Assembly: GCA_016788315.1 (NCBI GenBank)
Contig: JAEUSG010000637.1
Coordinates: forward strand, 1 to 42,037
Length of the DNA stretch: 42,037 bases
Reading direction: 5' to 3'
From: Fibrobacterota bacterium
GTDB taxonomy: Bacteria > Fibrobacterota > OXYB2-FULL-49-7 > JAEUSG01
Shown: positions 1-7,939 of the stretch, one piece after another
How positions within the stretch are numbered: the first letter of the stretch is position 1
How the letters are laid out: every line of letters starts with the position of its first letter
Made by a program: the position numbers and the translations under genes
Notes under the pieces: generated by a model
What the model was told of the DNA's origin: nothing
Database searches by the model: none
What the model saw: the letters and a program-made list of their open reading frames with translations, nothing else

Positions 1-1
1 G

Positions 2-337
2 GTTCAATACACAAAAAGCTTTTTAATACGCCTGGATATGCATTCGCATAGCAGCGATAAATCACCGCTTCTGGAATCATTACGTATAACGGTCGGCTAT
101 CAGCAGAATATGTTTACCCAGCCTATGATTTTGCCCGGCAAGAATTCTCTCTGGCTCGAAGGCGCTTCGTTAGAAGGTGATAAGCTGACGGCTGAATGGA
201 ATTATACTGTGAAGGGTAAGGATGGAACGACCGCACTTCTCCTTTCCAAAGATGGTAAAGAGGAAAAGTCAATTGATTTGGGATTTGAAGAGCAGGGTGA
301 CATTATAATGAGGGGTGTTTCAATCAGGTGTGATTGA
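2..337 (+). CDS. C-terminal end of an unrecognised protein (5' end outside window)
   Basis: The frame is open from the first base of the window to a TGA at 335-337, so this is the last ~111 residues of a gene that begins upstream. An internal ATG at 38 has no convincing ribosome binding site, so I read the ORF as 5'-truncated rather than as a short gene. The visible part is polar and beta-rich in appearance, with alternating hydrophobic and charged residues near its end (WNYTVKGKDGTTALLLSKDG), as in the C-terminal beta domains of secreted or carbohydrate-active enzymes. I do not recognise a family and assign no function. It converges on the minus-strand gene ending at 338, with no spacer between the two stop codons. 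Confidence 0.6.
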   Translation, partial: VQYTKSFLIRLDMHSHSSDKSPLLESLRITVGYQQNMFTQPMILPGKNSLWLEGASLEGDKLTAEWNYTVKGKDGTTALLLSKDGKEEKSIDLGFEEQGDIIMRGVSIRCD

Positions 338-1243
338 TTAATCCTTTAGTGAAATGGCATCAGATAGGTTCACTATTCTAGGCACCGTATATGTAACTGG
401 TTTGTTGGAAAGTCCAAGGCTGATTGTTTTCTCAATGTCCTTGATTTTGTAAACGTTTGGCACCAGGATATATACACCGCTTATTGAAGTGTTCGGGTCG
501 TATCGAAAATCGCTGGTAGAATAATCGTACTGAAGTCTAGCTTCTGTTTGAGCAACGTTTGCAATTGATTTACGACGCTGTATCATGATTTCCTGATACT
601 GTTTCTTCTGAGTTGCATCCATAAGATCTGTTGTTCTTAAGATGGTGTAGTTTTTATCAATAATGTCCCTTCCATAGGCGACAAAATGGTTTGTATAGTC
701 GTAAAAATTATGGATAAAATAAACTTTTTCGTCTCCTTTATAATCCGGATGGGAAACATCTCTTTTTTCTTCAGGATGTAATAAATATCTATGCAATAAA
801 AAATATGAATCTCCATCTGGGCGGGCATTGAGAATTTGTCTTATAATAACTGGTATGCCATTAGCAATAAGTACGGCTGCAGCATAGGCCTGACATCCTT
901 CAAGTTTAAGGACCTTCAACCCTAAATCAACAGAGGTCGTACACAATTTCTCAAGAGAGAACAGCTTGTTTTCTTTTATTGATCTGATGTTCTCGGCGGG
1001 CAGTTTGAAGTGGGCAAGAGAAAGCTCACATATTTTCCATAAATAAAAAGTTCTGTTTGAGTCATTTAGATCGGTAACAATATCAACAGACATACTGTCG
1101 ATAGTCGATTCTGTTGGAATACTGTCTTTGTGTATAGCTATAGATGGTATGCTTACGCTTTGATGTTGCTTGTTTACGCCAAACGAAAAAAAAGCAATGA
1201 TTCCTGCAGCCATTACTGCACCGATTCCATATACTACATTCAT
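338..1243 (-). CDS. Membrane-anchored hypothetical protein, possible transglutaminase/cysteine-protease-like fold
   Basis: A 301-residue protein with one N-terminal hydrophobic segment (about residues 4-22) that could be an uncleaved signal anchor, followed by a soluble region. Around C117 the sequence EGCQAYAAAVLIANGIP resembles the Cys-helix of transglutaminase-like enzymes (Cys, Tyr-Ala-x-x, then an xxGIP turn). Possible His partners follow at H178 and H186 (FIHNFYDYTNHFVAYGRD). This is only a pattern-level resemblance and I have not aligned a full domain. The start is supported by GAGGATAACTG just upstream of the ATG. A TGTATATT element lies ~52 bases upstream. Without a structure search the safe call is conserved hypothetical. 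Confidence 0.75.
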   Translation of the reverse strand: MNVVYGIGAVMAAGIIAFFSFGVNKQHQSVSIPSIAIHKDSIPTESTIDSMSVDIVTDLNDSNRTFYLWKICELSLAHFKLPAENIRSIKENKLFSLEKLCTTSVDLGLKVLKLEGCQAYAAAVLIANGIPVIIRQILNARPDGDSYFLLHRYLLHPEEKRDVSHPDYKGDEKVYFIHNFYDYTNHFVAYGRDIIDKNYTILRTTDLMDATQKKQYQEIMIQRRKSIANVAQTEARLQYDYSTSDFRYDPNTSISGVYILVPNVYKIKDIEKTISLGLSNKPVTYTVPRIVNLSDAISLKD

Positions 1244-1295
1244 CAGTTATCCTCAGCTGTTAGTTAACGTTTTATTGGTCATAAAAAGAACTGTA

Positions 1296-1303
1296 AATAT
1301 ACA
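1296..1303 (-). promoter_or_regulatory. -10-like element TGTATATT upstream of the 338-1243 gene
   Basis: On the minus strand the sequence reads AATGTATATTTA, about 52 bases before the start codon. The same TGTATATT core lies upstream of three other minus-strand genes in the window (at 8326, 23432 and 31245). No clear -35 is visible. Confidence 0.35.
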
Positions 1304-1380
1304 TTATGCAACTAATAATGCAATGAGGTTTGGTTGTGTAAAAGGTACTCTTAATGAATTCTTCCGGTATTTCATGACGT

Positions 1381-1420
1381 AAAAGAAAAAGCGCCCCCTC
1401 CCGTTACCGGTAGAGGGCAC
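1381..1420 (-). terminator. Rho-independent terminator of recA
   Basis: Read on the minus strand, GTGCCCTC and GAGGGGGCGC form a GC-rich stem (one G bulge) around the loop TACCGGTAACGG, followed by TTTTTCTTTT. It lies ~30 bases after the recA stop codon and is oriented to end recA transcription. Confidence 0.85.
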
Positions 1421-1449
1421 CTTTATTGTATAGGAAGGGATTTAGTATC

Positions 1450-2511
1450 TTACGCTTTTTGTGAAGCTTTTTCTTTTTTCTCTTTTGGTTCAGCTACTGC
1501 TTCAGTAACCTCTTTAGGACCGAAACCGAGTGACTTCTTTACCCCCATTTCAACTTCTAAGGCCATTTCAGGATGTTCAATCAGGAAGCGGACAGCATTA
1601 TCGCGTCCCTGACCGATTCTTTCCTCGTTAAAGGAGAACCATGTTCCGCTCTTCTTTACAATGTTGAGATCGGCTGCGGTATCGAGAAGAGTTCCTTCGC
1701 GTGATATTCCTAGGCCGTACATAATATCGAATTCAGCTTCACGGAATGGAGGAGCAACCTTGTTTTTAACAACCTTTGCTCTTGTTCGTGACCCTTTAAG
1801 GACTTCACCATCCTTGATGGTTGAAACTCTGCGTATATCGATACGGACAGATGCGTAGAATTTAAGAGCGTTACCGCCGGTTGTGGTTTCAGGGTTGCCG
1901 AACATTACACCGATCTTCATTCGAATCTGGTTAATGAATATGACTACTGCATTGCTCTTTGAAATAATGCCTGTGAGTTTTCGTAAGGCCTGTGACATAA
2001 GGCGGGCCTGAAGACCCATATGTGAATCGCCCATGTCGCCCTCTATTTCGGCTGCCGGCACAAGTGCTGCAACGGAGTCTACGACTATAACATCGATAGC
2101 ATTGCTGCGGACAAGTGTTTCTGCAATATTAAGAGCCTGTTCGCCGGTATCGGGCTGGGAAACAAGAAGGTTATCGGTATCAATACCTAGAGCCTTGGCA
2201 TATTTTGCATCGAAGGCATGTTCAGCATCGATAAAGGCTGCAATGCCCCCTTTGCGCTGAGCTTCGGCAACTACATGCAGTGCAAGGGTTGTTTTACCGG
2301 AGGATTCAGGCCCGAAGATTTCGACTATGCGCCCTCTTGGCAACCCGCCGATTCCGAGAGCTACATCCAGATTTATAGCGCCGGTGGAAATGGCCTCTAT
2401 CTCTTTAAGTGTGCTGTTTTCGTCGCCAAGACGCATGATAGCGCCTTTACCGTAATCTTTTTCGATTTGTCCGAGAGCCAGTTCTACTGCCCGTTCTTTT
2501 TCGCTAGCCAT
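1450..2511 (-). CDS. recA: Recombinase RecA
   Basis: A 353-residue RecA, the normal length. RecA forms ATP-dependent filaments on single-stranded DNA, drives strand exchange and stimulates LexA self-cleavage in the SOS response. The Walker A motif GPESSGKT is at residues 67-74, the hydrolysis region [10 protein letters not shown] follows, then [12 protein letters not shown] (Walker B), the L1/L2 DNA-binding loops ([25 protein letters not shown]) and the [14 protein letters not shown] stretch. The C-terminus is a charged tail rich in K and E, as usual. The ATG has AAGGAG eight bases upstream. The gene is monocistronic: a terminator follows it. A GAAC-N4-GTTC palindrome 110 bases upstream suggests LexA control, although I could not place a clear recA promoter. 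Confidence 0.99.
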   Translation of the reverse strand: MASEKERAVELALGQIEKDYGKGAIMRLGDENSTLKEIEAISTGAINLDVALGIGGLPRGRIVEIFGPESSGKTTLALHVVAEAQRKGGIAAFIDAEHAFDAKYAKALGIDTDNLLVSQPDTGEQALNIAETLVRSNAIDVIVVDSVAALVPAAEIEGDMGDSHMGLQARLMSQALRKLTGIISKSNAVVIFINQIRMKIGVMFGNPETTTGGNALKFYASVRIDIRRVSTIKDGEVLKGSRTRAKVVKNKVAPPFREAEFDIMYGLGISREGTLLDTAADLNIVKKSGTWFSFNEERIGQGRDNAVRFLIEHPEMALEVEMGVKKSLGFGPKEVTEAVAEPKEKKEKASQKA

Positions 2512-2573
2512 TTTGAAACTCCTTATGTTTAGTTATGGTTTTCGTTTCTACATGAGAAAGATAATGCAAACAG

Positions 2574-2590
2574 GCGACAAATTCTGTCGC
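2574..2590. repeat. Perfect dyad GCGACA-N5-TGTCGC in the recA upstream region
   Basis: GCGACA (2574-2579) and TGTCGC (2585-2590) are perfect inverted repeats around AATTC. It lies ~63 bases before the recA ATG, inside the probable recA leader or promoter. It could be a second operator or a small RNA hairpin. It does not match the SOS-like box nearby. Confidence 0.45.
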
Positions 2591-2613
2591 ATGAACAATT
2601 ATTTTAAAGTTAT

Positions 2614-2642
2614 TTGACTTGAACATATGTTCAGTATATAAA
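2614..2642 (+). promoter_or_regulatory. Putative pfp-fba promoter TTGACT-N17-TATAAA
   Basis: TTGACT (2614-2619) and TATAAA (2637-2642) are 17 bases apart, the optimal sigma-70-type spacing, and point towards pfp. Transcription from here would give a leader of about 80 bases. The palindrome GAACATATGTTC lies inside the spacer. Confidence 0.6.
2621..2632. promoter_or_regulatory. LexA/SOS-box-like palindrome GAACATATGTTC
   Basis: A perfect 12-base palindrome of the form GAAC-N4-GTTC, the Bacillus-type SOS box, between the divergent genes recA and pfp. It is 110 bases from the recA start and 96 bases from the pfp start. It fills most of the spacer of a plus-strand -35/-10 pair, so a bound repressor would block that promoter directly. 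Confidence 0.7.
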
Positions 2643-2728
2643 AAGAAGTAAAAGTCGGGGTCAAGTTTTTTATATTTAAGGCTCGATTTTGTTTAAGTAA
2701 CATGCATCTACTATAGAAAGGATTTATA

Positions 2729-3949
2729 ATGGCAAAGTTAGTCGGAAAAGCACTTGTCGCCCAAGGCGGCGGACCAACAGCGGTAATCAACCAGAGCCTT
2801 GTAGGCGTGGTTCTTGAAGCTCGCAAATTTCCAGAGATCACCCGCGTATATGGCGCAAAACATGGTGTTAAAGGTATTATCAACGAAGATTTTATTGATC
2901 TTACACAGGCAACAACAAATAATCTTGAGCAGGTTGCAATGACACCTTCATCAGCACTTGGCTCAACAAGAGATAAACCGGACGTTGAATATTGCAAAAA
3001 GATGTTCAAGATCATGCTTGCGCATGAAATCCGCTACTTCTTTTATATAGGTGGTAACGACAGTTCAGATACCTGCCGCATTGTTAATCAGGAGGCAAAA
3101 GCTATCGGTTATGAACTGCGCTGCATTCATGTTCCAAAAACTATTGATAATGACCTTGTAGGTACAGACCATTGCCCCGGATTCGGTTCTGCTGCAAAGT
3201 ATGTTGCACAGGCATTCGCAGGCGTCAATCTTGATAACCGTGCACTCCCAGGTGTTTACATTGGTGTAGTTATGGGACGCCACGCCGGCTTCCTTACAGC
3301 CGCTGCCGCTATTGCGAAAAAATTCCCGGATGATGGTCCGCATCTCATCTACGTTCCTGAAAAGACTTTTGATCCGGACAAATTTGTTGCCGATGTTCAG
3401 AAAGTCTACGATCGCTATGGCCGCTGCATCATTGCAGTTTCTGAAGGCATTCAGGACAAAAACGGTACAGCAATGGTTACCTCTCTCAAGACCGGTCCGG
3501 TCGAGAAAGATGCTCACGGCAACGTTCAGCTTTCCGGAACAGGCGCTCTTGGAGATTTGCTTGCCGACCTTATCAAGGCAAAGACAAAAATCAAGCGCGT
3601 TCGTGCTGATACACTCGGATATCTTCAGCGCTCTTTCCTTGGCTGCGTTTCTGCAACTGATGCTTCAGAAGCACGTGAAGTAGGCGAAAAGGCTGTACAG
3701 TATGCGGTATGGCACTCAGTTGACGGTTCTGTAGCAATGAATAGAGTTGGCGATTATGCTATTGAGTACAGTCTTCAGAAGCTTGAAGATGTTGCTGCAA
3801 AAACAAAGCACATGCCTGATAATTTCATAAATGCAGAAGGAAATTATGTAACAGCTGAATTCCTCTCCTATGCACGGCCTCTTATTGGTGAAATGCCGGT
3901 TCAGGATCGTATTGTAGCTCCTGCTGTACATAAAATCAAAGGTGATTGA
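2729..3949 (+). CDS. pfp: Pyrophosphate-dependent 6-phosphofructokinase
   Basis: A 406-residue phosphofructokinase that interconverts fructose 6-phosphate and fructose 1,6-bisphosphate. Family motifs are an N-terminal glycine-rich loop (AQGGGPTAVIN, residues 11-21), GGNDS (108-112), PKTIDND (136-142, with catalytic Asp residues) and MGRHAG (182-187). The two positions that separate phosphate donors point to pyrophosphate: Asp rather than Gly after GGN, and Lys in PKTIDND, where ATP enzymes carry Gly. This makes the step reversible and saves ATP, which fits an anaerobic sugar fermenter. AAAGGA precedes the ATG. The aldolase that uses its product lies 38 bases downstream, and both are probably read from the promoter at 2614. 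Confidence 0.95.
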   Translation: MAKLVGKALVAQGGGPTAVINQSLVGVVLEARKFPEITRVYGAKHGVKGIINEDFIDLTQATTNNLEQVAMTPSSALGSTRDKPDVEYCKKMFKIMLAHEIRYFFYIGGNDSSDTCRIVNQEAKAIGYELRCIHVPKTIDNDLVGTDHCPGFGSAAKYVAQAFAGVNLDNRALPGVYIGVVMGRHAGFLTAAAAIAKKFPDDGPHLIYVPEKTFDPDKFVADVQKVYDRYGRCIIAVSEGIQDKNGTAMVTSLKTGPVEKDAHGNVQLSGTGALGDLLADLIKAKTKIKRVRADTLGYLQRSFLGCVSATDASEAREVGEKAVQYAVWHSVDGSVAMNRVGDYAIEYSLQKLEDVAAKTKHMPDNFINAEGNYVTAEFLSYARPLIGEMPVQDRIVAPAVHKIKGD

Positions 3950-3987
3950 TAAAAGTTCAAACTAAAAATAAATAGAACGGAGTAAAA

Positions 3988-5007
3988 ATGGCAGACAAAA
4001 TGGTTTCTTACAAAGAAATAGGCATTGTAAATACAAGGGAGATGTTTAAAAAAGCAATTTCCGGAAAGTTTGCAGTACCTGCATATAACTTCAATAATAT
4101 GGAACAGCTTCAGGCAATCGTAAACGGCTGCGTTGAAAGCGATTCACCATTCATTCTTCAGGTGAGCGCAGGCGCACGTAAGTACGCAAATCAGGTTCTT
4201 TTGCGCTATATGGCTCAGGGTGCTGTTGAAATGATCCGCGCAACAGGAAGCAAACTCAATTTCGCCCTTCACCTTGACCACGGCGATACATTCGAGCTTT
4301 GCAAATCCTGCATTGATTCCGGCTTCAGCTCTGTTATGATTGACGGTTCACACCACTCATTCGATAAGAACATTGAACTCACAAAACAGGTAGTTGAATA
4401 CGCTCACAAGCATGACGTAACTGTTGAAGGTGAGCTTGGAGTTCTTGCCGGTATTGAAGATGATGTTGTAGCTGCAAAGTCAGTTTACACTCAGCCTGAA
4501 GATGTAGAGAAGTTTGTTAAGGCAACAGGTGTTGATTCTCTTGCAATCTCTATCGGTACTTCACACGGTGCATATAAGTTCAAGGCAGCACAATGCACAA
4601 AGAATGCAGAAGGTGTTCTTGTTCCTCCTCCTCTTCGTTTTGATATTCTTGAAGAGATCGAGAAGAGAATTCCTGGTTTCCCAATTGTGCTTCACGGCGC
4701 CTCCTCTGTTGTTCCAAAGTATGTTGATATGATCAACAAATACGGCGGAAAGATGGATGATGCTGTTGGTATCCCTGCAAGCGAACTGCGTAAAGCAGCA
4801 GCTTCAGCGGTCTGCAAAATCAATATCGATTCCGATGGACGCCTTGCAATGACAGCGATGATCAGAAAAGTATTCGCAGAAAGTCCAAACGAGTTTGATC
4901 CACGCAAATACATCGGACCAGCACGCGATGAGCTGAAAGCTATGATCATCGACAAGAACAAAACTGTTCTTGGTTCAGCTGGAAAAGGTAAAGAGATTTT
5001 CGGTTAA
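3988..5007 (+). CDS. fba: Class II fructose-bisphosphate aldolase
   Basis: A 339-residue zinc-dependent aldolase that cleaves fructose 1,6-bisphosphate to dihydroxyacetone phosphate and glyceraldehyde 3-phosphate, or runs in reverse. Visible motifs are PAYNFNNMEQ (31-40), HLDHGD (95-100, catalytic Asp and zinc His), SVMIDGSHHSF (115-125), VEGELG, the phosphate-binding region IGTSHGAYKF with its zinc His, and VLHGASS. A ribosome binding site (ACGGAG) precedes the ATG. The gene directly follows pfp and is closed by a strong terminator, so pfp-fba looks like a two-gene glycolytic/gluconeogenic operon. Confidence 0.97.
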   Translation: MADKMVSYKEIGIVNTREMFKKAISGKFAVPAYNFNNMEQLQAIVNGCVESDSPFILQVSAGARKYANQVLLRYMAQGAVEMIRATGSKLNFALHLDHGDTFELCKSCIDSGFSSVMIDGSHHSFDKNIELTKQVVEYAHKHDVTVEGELGVLAGIEDDVVAAKSVYTQPEDVEKFVKATGVDSLAISIGTSHGAYKFKAAQCTKNAEGVLVPPPLRFDILEEIEKRIPGFPIVLHGASSVVPKYVDMINKYGGKMDDAVGIPASELRKAAASAVCKINIDSDGRLAMTAMIRKVFAESPNEFDPRKYIGPARDELKAMIIDKNKTVLGSAGKGKEIFG

Positions 5008-5035
5008 TTTATAATAAGCATGTTGTAAATAACTA

Positions 5036-5065
5036 GGGGATTCGCTTTTGCGAATCCCCTTTTTT
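5036..5065 (+). terminator. Strong Rho-independent terminator after fba
   Basis: A perfect 10-base-pair stem (GGGGATTCGC / GCGAATCCCC) with a TTTT loop and a run of six T follows the fba stop codon by ~28 bases. The T-run is only on the plus side, so it serves pfp-fba and not the minus-strand lipoprotein gene. Confidence 0.95.
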
Positions 5066-5196
5066 GTTGTTTATGTAACAATCCCATTCACCCAGATAGG
5101 GCTCAATATTCTTCAAGTTCCTATGGTTGTTTCTGAGATAATTGTGTGTATATTAGGTTTGTTGACAGTAAGATATTTAGAAGAATGGTCGTGCTT

Positions 5197-6108
5197 TCAC
5201 TCAGGTACTGGGACATCTATTGGCCCAATATTAAATAAAGTTGCTGTCAATGCTATATATGCAGATCCATCATTTCCAATGTGTAGTTTCGAGTAATCAC
5301 ATATTGTATTGTTTCCATTCAATCGGATGTAATAACTGGAATTTTCCCAACCCTTTGGCTCTAAAAGAGTTGTTGTGTCACCAGGCTGCAACGTATCAGG
5401 ATGAATAACATTACTTTCTTTAGCGTTACTTAAAAGAATAGTGACATTTCCTTTGTTGATGATTTTAGCAATAGAGCTAATACTGTATGTTCTTATCCAT
5501 CCAATCCCTGCCTCAGTAAAACTTGAATATACTGATGGAGAAAGCAAGTTTACCAACCTATCACCATCCATCAAAACAATATCCATAAATAATGCTTTCA
5601 CATCAACATCAACTGTAACACTTGTTACGGTATCTTTTCCAGCGCTGTTTGTTGTGATTCCATTGATTGTGATATAAGCACTATTAGTATCCGGCTTCAT
5701 CAAAGTTGTATATCCAACACCATTGAGAGCAACTCCATGGACAGCTGAAACACGTAATATTGTTGATATTGCTGTTTCACTATCAGGAGGCAACACTTCA
5801 AAGCTATTCGGACTAACCGTAAAAGCACTATTGTCTGTTGTCACAGTTAAGTTTCTTATCTTAGTGTTCCCAACGTTTCTAATAATAAAGTAAAAGTCTC
5901 TGCTTGCTTTGAGTTCTCCAAGGTAGAAGTGTACTGAATCCGAATATTTTTTTGAGCCAGAGGTTATTTTGCCAAGACCATCTGCCTGACTTATTGATAT
6001 TCTGCCAGGAACAATTGAATTACTTTCTGTAATTGAGTCTGTTATCTTATCTGTGCATGATAATAAAAAAATAGACATGCATATTATTGATATTATTCTC
6101 TTTCTCAT
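5197..6108 (-). CDS. Lipoprotein with Ig-like/beta-sandwich repeats
   Basis: A 303-residue protein with a type II signal peptide: basic start (MRKR), hydrophobic core and lipobox LLSC with the acylated Cys at 18. The mature part is Ser/Thr-rich and looks like tandem beta-sandwich modules: FYFIIRNVGNTKIRNLTVTTD is typical of DUF11/ASH-type immunoglobulin-like repeats, and a second copy appears around IAKIINKGNVTILLSNAKE. I see no catalytic motif. It is the last gene of a three-gene minus-strand group with the GH13-like protein and the sorting-domain protein; the gap to the GH13 stop is about 22 bases. A structural or binding partner of the GH13-like protein at the cell surface is plausible but inferred. 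Confidence 0.8.
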   Translation of the reverse strand: MRKRIISIICMSIFLLSCTDKITDSITESNSIVPGRISISQADGLGKITSGSKKYSDSVHFYLGELKASRDFYFIIRNVGNTKIRNLTVTTDNSAFTVSPNSFEVLPPDSETAISTILRVSAVHGVALNGVGYTTLMKPDTNSAYITINGITTNSAGKDTVTSVTVDVDVKALFMDIVLMDGDRLVNLLSPSVYSSFTEAGIGWIRTYSISSIAKIINKGNVTILLSNAKESNVIHPDTLQPGDTTTLLEPKGWENSSYYIRLNGNNTICDYSKLHIGNDGSAYIALTATLFNIGPIDVPVPE

Positions 6109-6130
6109 ATACTTATCCTTTGTTTCATAA

Positions 6131-7933
6131 TTATTTCAGAATCAGATAACTTCTCGGAGGAATGTTTACAACACCGCCGATAACGTTTTGCATTGAGACA
6201 TAATTAGTATAACTGCCAACTGGTAAAGTAATTGAAGATGACGCGTTACCTCTGTTTATTGCGACAATAATTGAATCGCTCCCTCCAGTATCTTTAATGG
6301 AGTAACTCCATGTGTCAGTACTCACAGATAAAGTTCTTCTTTCGCCGGTAGCGATAAAAAGAAAATTTCTTCTTATCTGAGACAGCTTAGCAACTTTTTC
6401 ACGTAAAGTAGATTGATGTGCAGATAGATTTGAAAAAGGCATCACCTTTGCGTTGTCGGGCGCAAGTCCACCGGCGAGACCTATTTCATCACCATAATAT
6501 ATTGCCGGCACCCCTTTACCGGTAAAAAGAACTGCAAATGCTACTGCCATTCTTTCATATGCTTCGCTATTGGTTGGTTGTGTAAATTGGCCAACCGGTT
6601 GAGAATTGTAGTGAAAATCACGATTGGAGATATTGATTGCACGAGAAGTGAAGTCATTTCCGAGACCTCTAAGTTTAAGACCGCTTAAACTATATATAGA
6701 ATCCGACACATTTTGGTGAGATATGAAATCTGAAATAGAGATATCACCATAAAGAAAGGTACCGCAAAGTTGGTTTCTATAGAGGTAATCAAATGCACAA
6801 TCGAATCCTGTTTTTGCGTTAAGAATTTGTTTTGCGGCATCAATATCTGTGATCATGGTTCTGGTTGATATCAGTGGCCGTGCCAGAGAACACGCTTTTG
6901 CCTGGAGTTGAGCCTCAATCTTAAATTGATTAAGCCACGTAAGCGAGGATGCTGAAAATTCATCAAGTCTTATTCCGTCAATACCATATTTCAACCATTT
7001 CAGCAGGTTAAAGGTTGTCATTTCTGTTACGGTATCAACTGACATGTTGAATGCAGGTAGGAATGAGGTAAACCAGCCGTCAGTAACACCAGATGGCAAT
7101 GGAAGATCAATTCCATATATTTTCTTTGAGGTGAAAAATTCAGGGTTACTTGAATAAATTGGACTGCTAATATGCACCTGTCTTGCGCTGTAATCCATTA
7201 TCAGACGCATATTGTTAGAATGCATTTCTGATATCAGATTGGCAAAGTCTGAGCTGGTTCCGAACGCTGCTGAAACTGAGGCTGATGTATCATAGAGAGG
7301 CCATTCACCTTTCCAGTCTGCGGTGATTACAGTTCCGGTTGTTTCTGAGCCGATAAAGTTTTTGCATGCAGATGATATGTTAAGTACAGTAATGCCTAGA
7401 TTGTCAAAATAACCTTCCATGATCTTACTCAGTAAACCACCAATGTCGCCGCCTGTGAAATTGTTTGCTGCTGAAACACCGAAAATTGAAACATTGTTAC
7501 TGATATCGCCATCGTTAAATCTGTCAATCGGTAGCATGTACCAGATGTCATTAAACCATGAGGAGTCAAGTTGTGGAACAGTTATATGTTCATTGAGAGT
7601 CAGTTTTATTTTGGCATTCAACGTTCCTGAGCCGAGGTCTTTTGATGGTTTAAAAGTGAACCATATTCTTGCACTATCGTGTGGTATAAGCCTCTTTTCA
7701 CCCCAGATACTGTCAATGCTGAAGGTATCAGTTCCTACAGCAATTTTTAAAGTAACTGCTAGTGAATCGTGCTCTTTGTCTTTGCATGAAAATAGAACAG
7801 AACCCTTCCATGTTTTTGCTGAAGCAGTGTCTGCAACAACATTTTCAACGTTGAGCATTGTTATTGTCGGATTTTCAGCCAAGAGAGTTGATACAACAAA
7901 TGCTGCAACTGTAAGAAAATTTCTTATATGCAT
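6131..7933 (-). CDS. Secreted GH13 alpha-amylase-family protein with degenerate active site
   Basis: About 600 residues: signal peptide (1-20, ending LLA), an N-terminal beta domain (~25-125), then a GH13 TIM barrel (PIDRFNDGD at ~136; GDIGGLL at ~163; YYGDEIGLAG at ~480) and a short C-terminal beta domain. The nucleophile region is intact (GIRLDEF, Asp 325). The other signature regions are not: region I reads MDYSARQVH instead of D-x-V-x-N-H, region III (RPLISTRTMITD, 354-364) has no Glu where the acid/base should be, and region IV reads NRD instead of NHD. It may therefore bind rather than cleave alpha-glucans, or have changed chemistry. The start is ATG at 7931-7933, with GTG one codon earlier. 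It lies seven bases after the upstream ORF, so it is probably translationally coupled. It has no sorting domain of its own. Confidence 0.85.
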   Translation of the reverse strand: MHIRNFLTVAAFVVSTLLAENPTITMLNVENVVADTASAKTWKGSVLFSCKDKEHDSLAVTLKIAVGTDTFSIDSIWGEKRLIPHDSARIWFTFKPSKDLGSGTLNAKIKLTLNEHITVPQLDSSWFNDIWYMLPIDRFNDGDISNNVSIFGVSAANNFTGGDIGGLLSKIMEGYFDNLGITVLNISSACKNFIGSETTGTVITADWKGEWPLYDTSASVSAAFGTSSDFANLISEMHSNNMRLIMDYSARQVHISSPIYSSNPEFFTSKKIYGIDLPLPSGVTDGWFTSFLPAFNMSVDTVTEMTTFNLLKWLKYGIDGIRLDEFSASSLTWLNQFKIEAQLQAKACSLARPLISTRTMITDIDAAKQILNAKTGFDCAFDYLYRNQLCGTFLYGDISISDFISHQNVSDSIYSLSGLKLRGLGNDFTSRAINISNRDFHYNSQPVGQFTQPTNSEAYERMAVAFAVLFTGKGVPAIYYGDEIGLAGGLAPDNAKVMPFSNLSAHQSTLREKVAKLSQIRRNFLFIATGERRTLSVSTDTWSYSIKDTGGSDSIIVAINRGNASSSITLPVGSYTNYVSMQNVIGGVVNIPPRSYLILK

Positions 7934-7939
7934 CACGGA

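Noticed and set aside
3065-3517. 150-codon minus-strand ORF
   Set aside because: Antisense shadow of pfp, which has full-length conserved motifs in this stretch.
5036-5065. Bidirectional terminator also serving the minus-strand lipoprotein gene
   Set aside because: On the minus strand the hairpin is not followed by a T-run, and it lies 130 bases past the stop codon.
5048-5296. 82-codon plus-strand ORF after the fba terminator
   Set aside because: It starts in the terminator region and overlaps the end of the lipoprotein gene. No ribosome binding site or recognisable domain.
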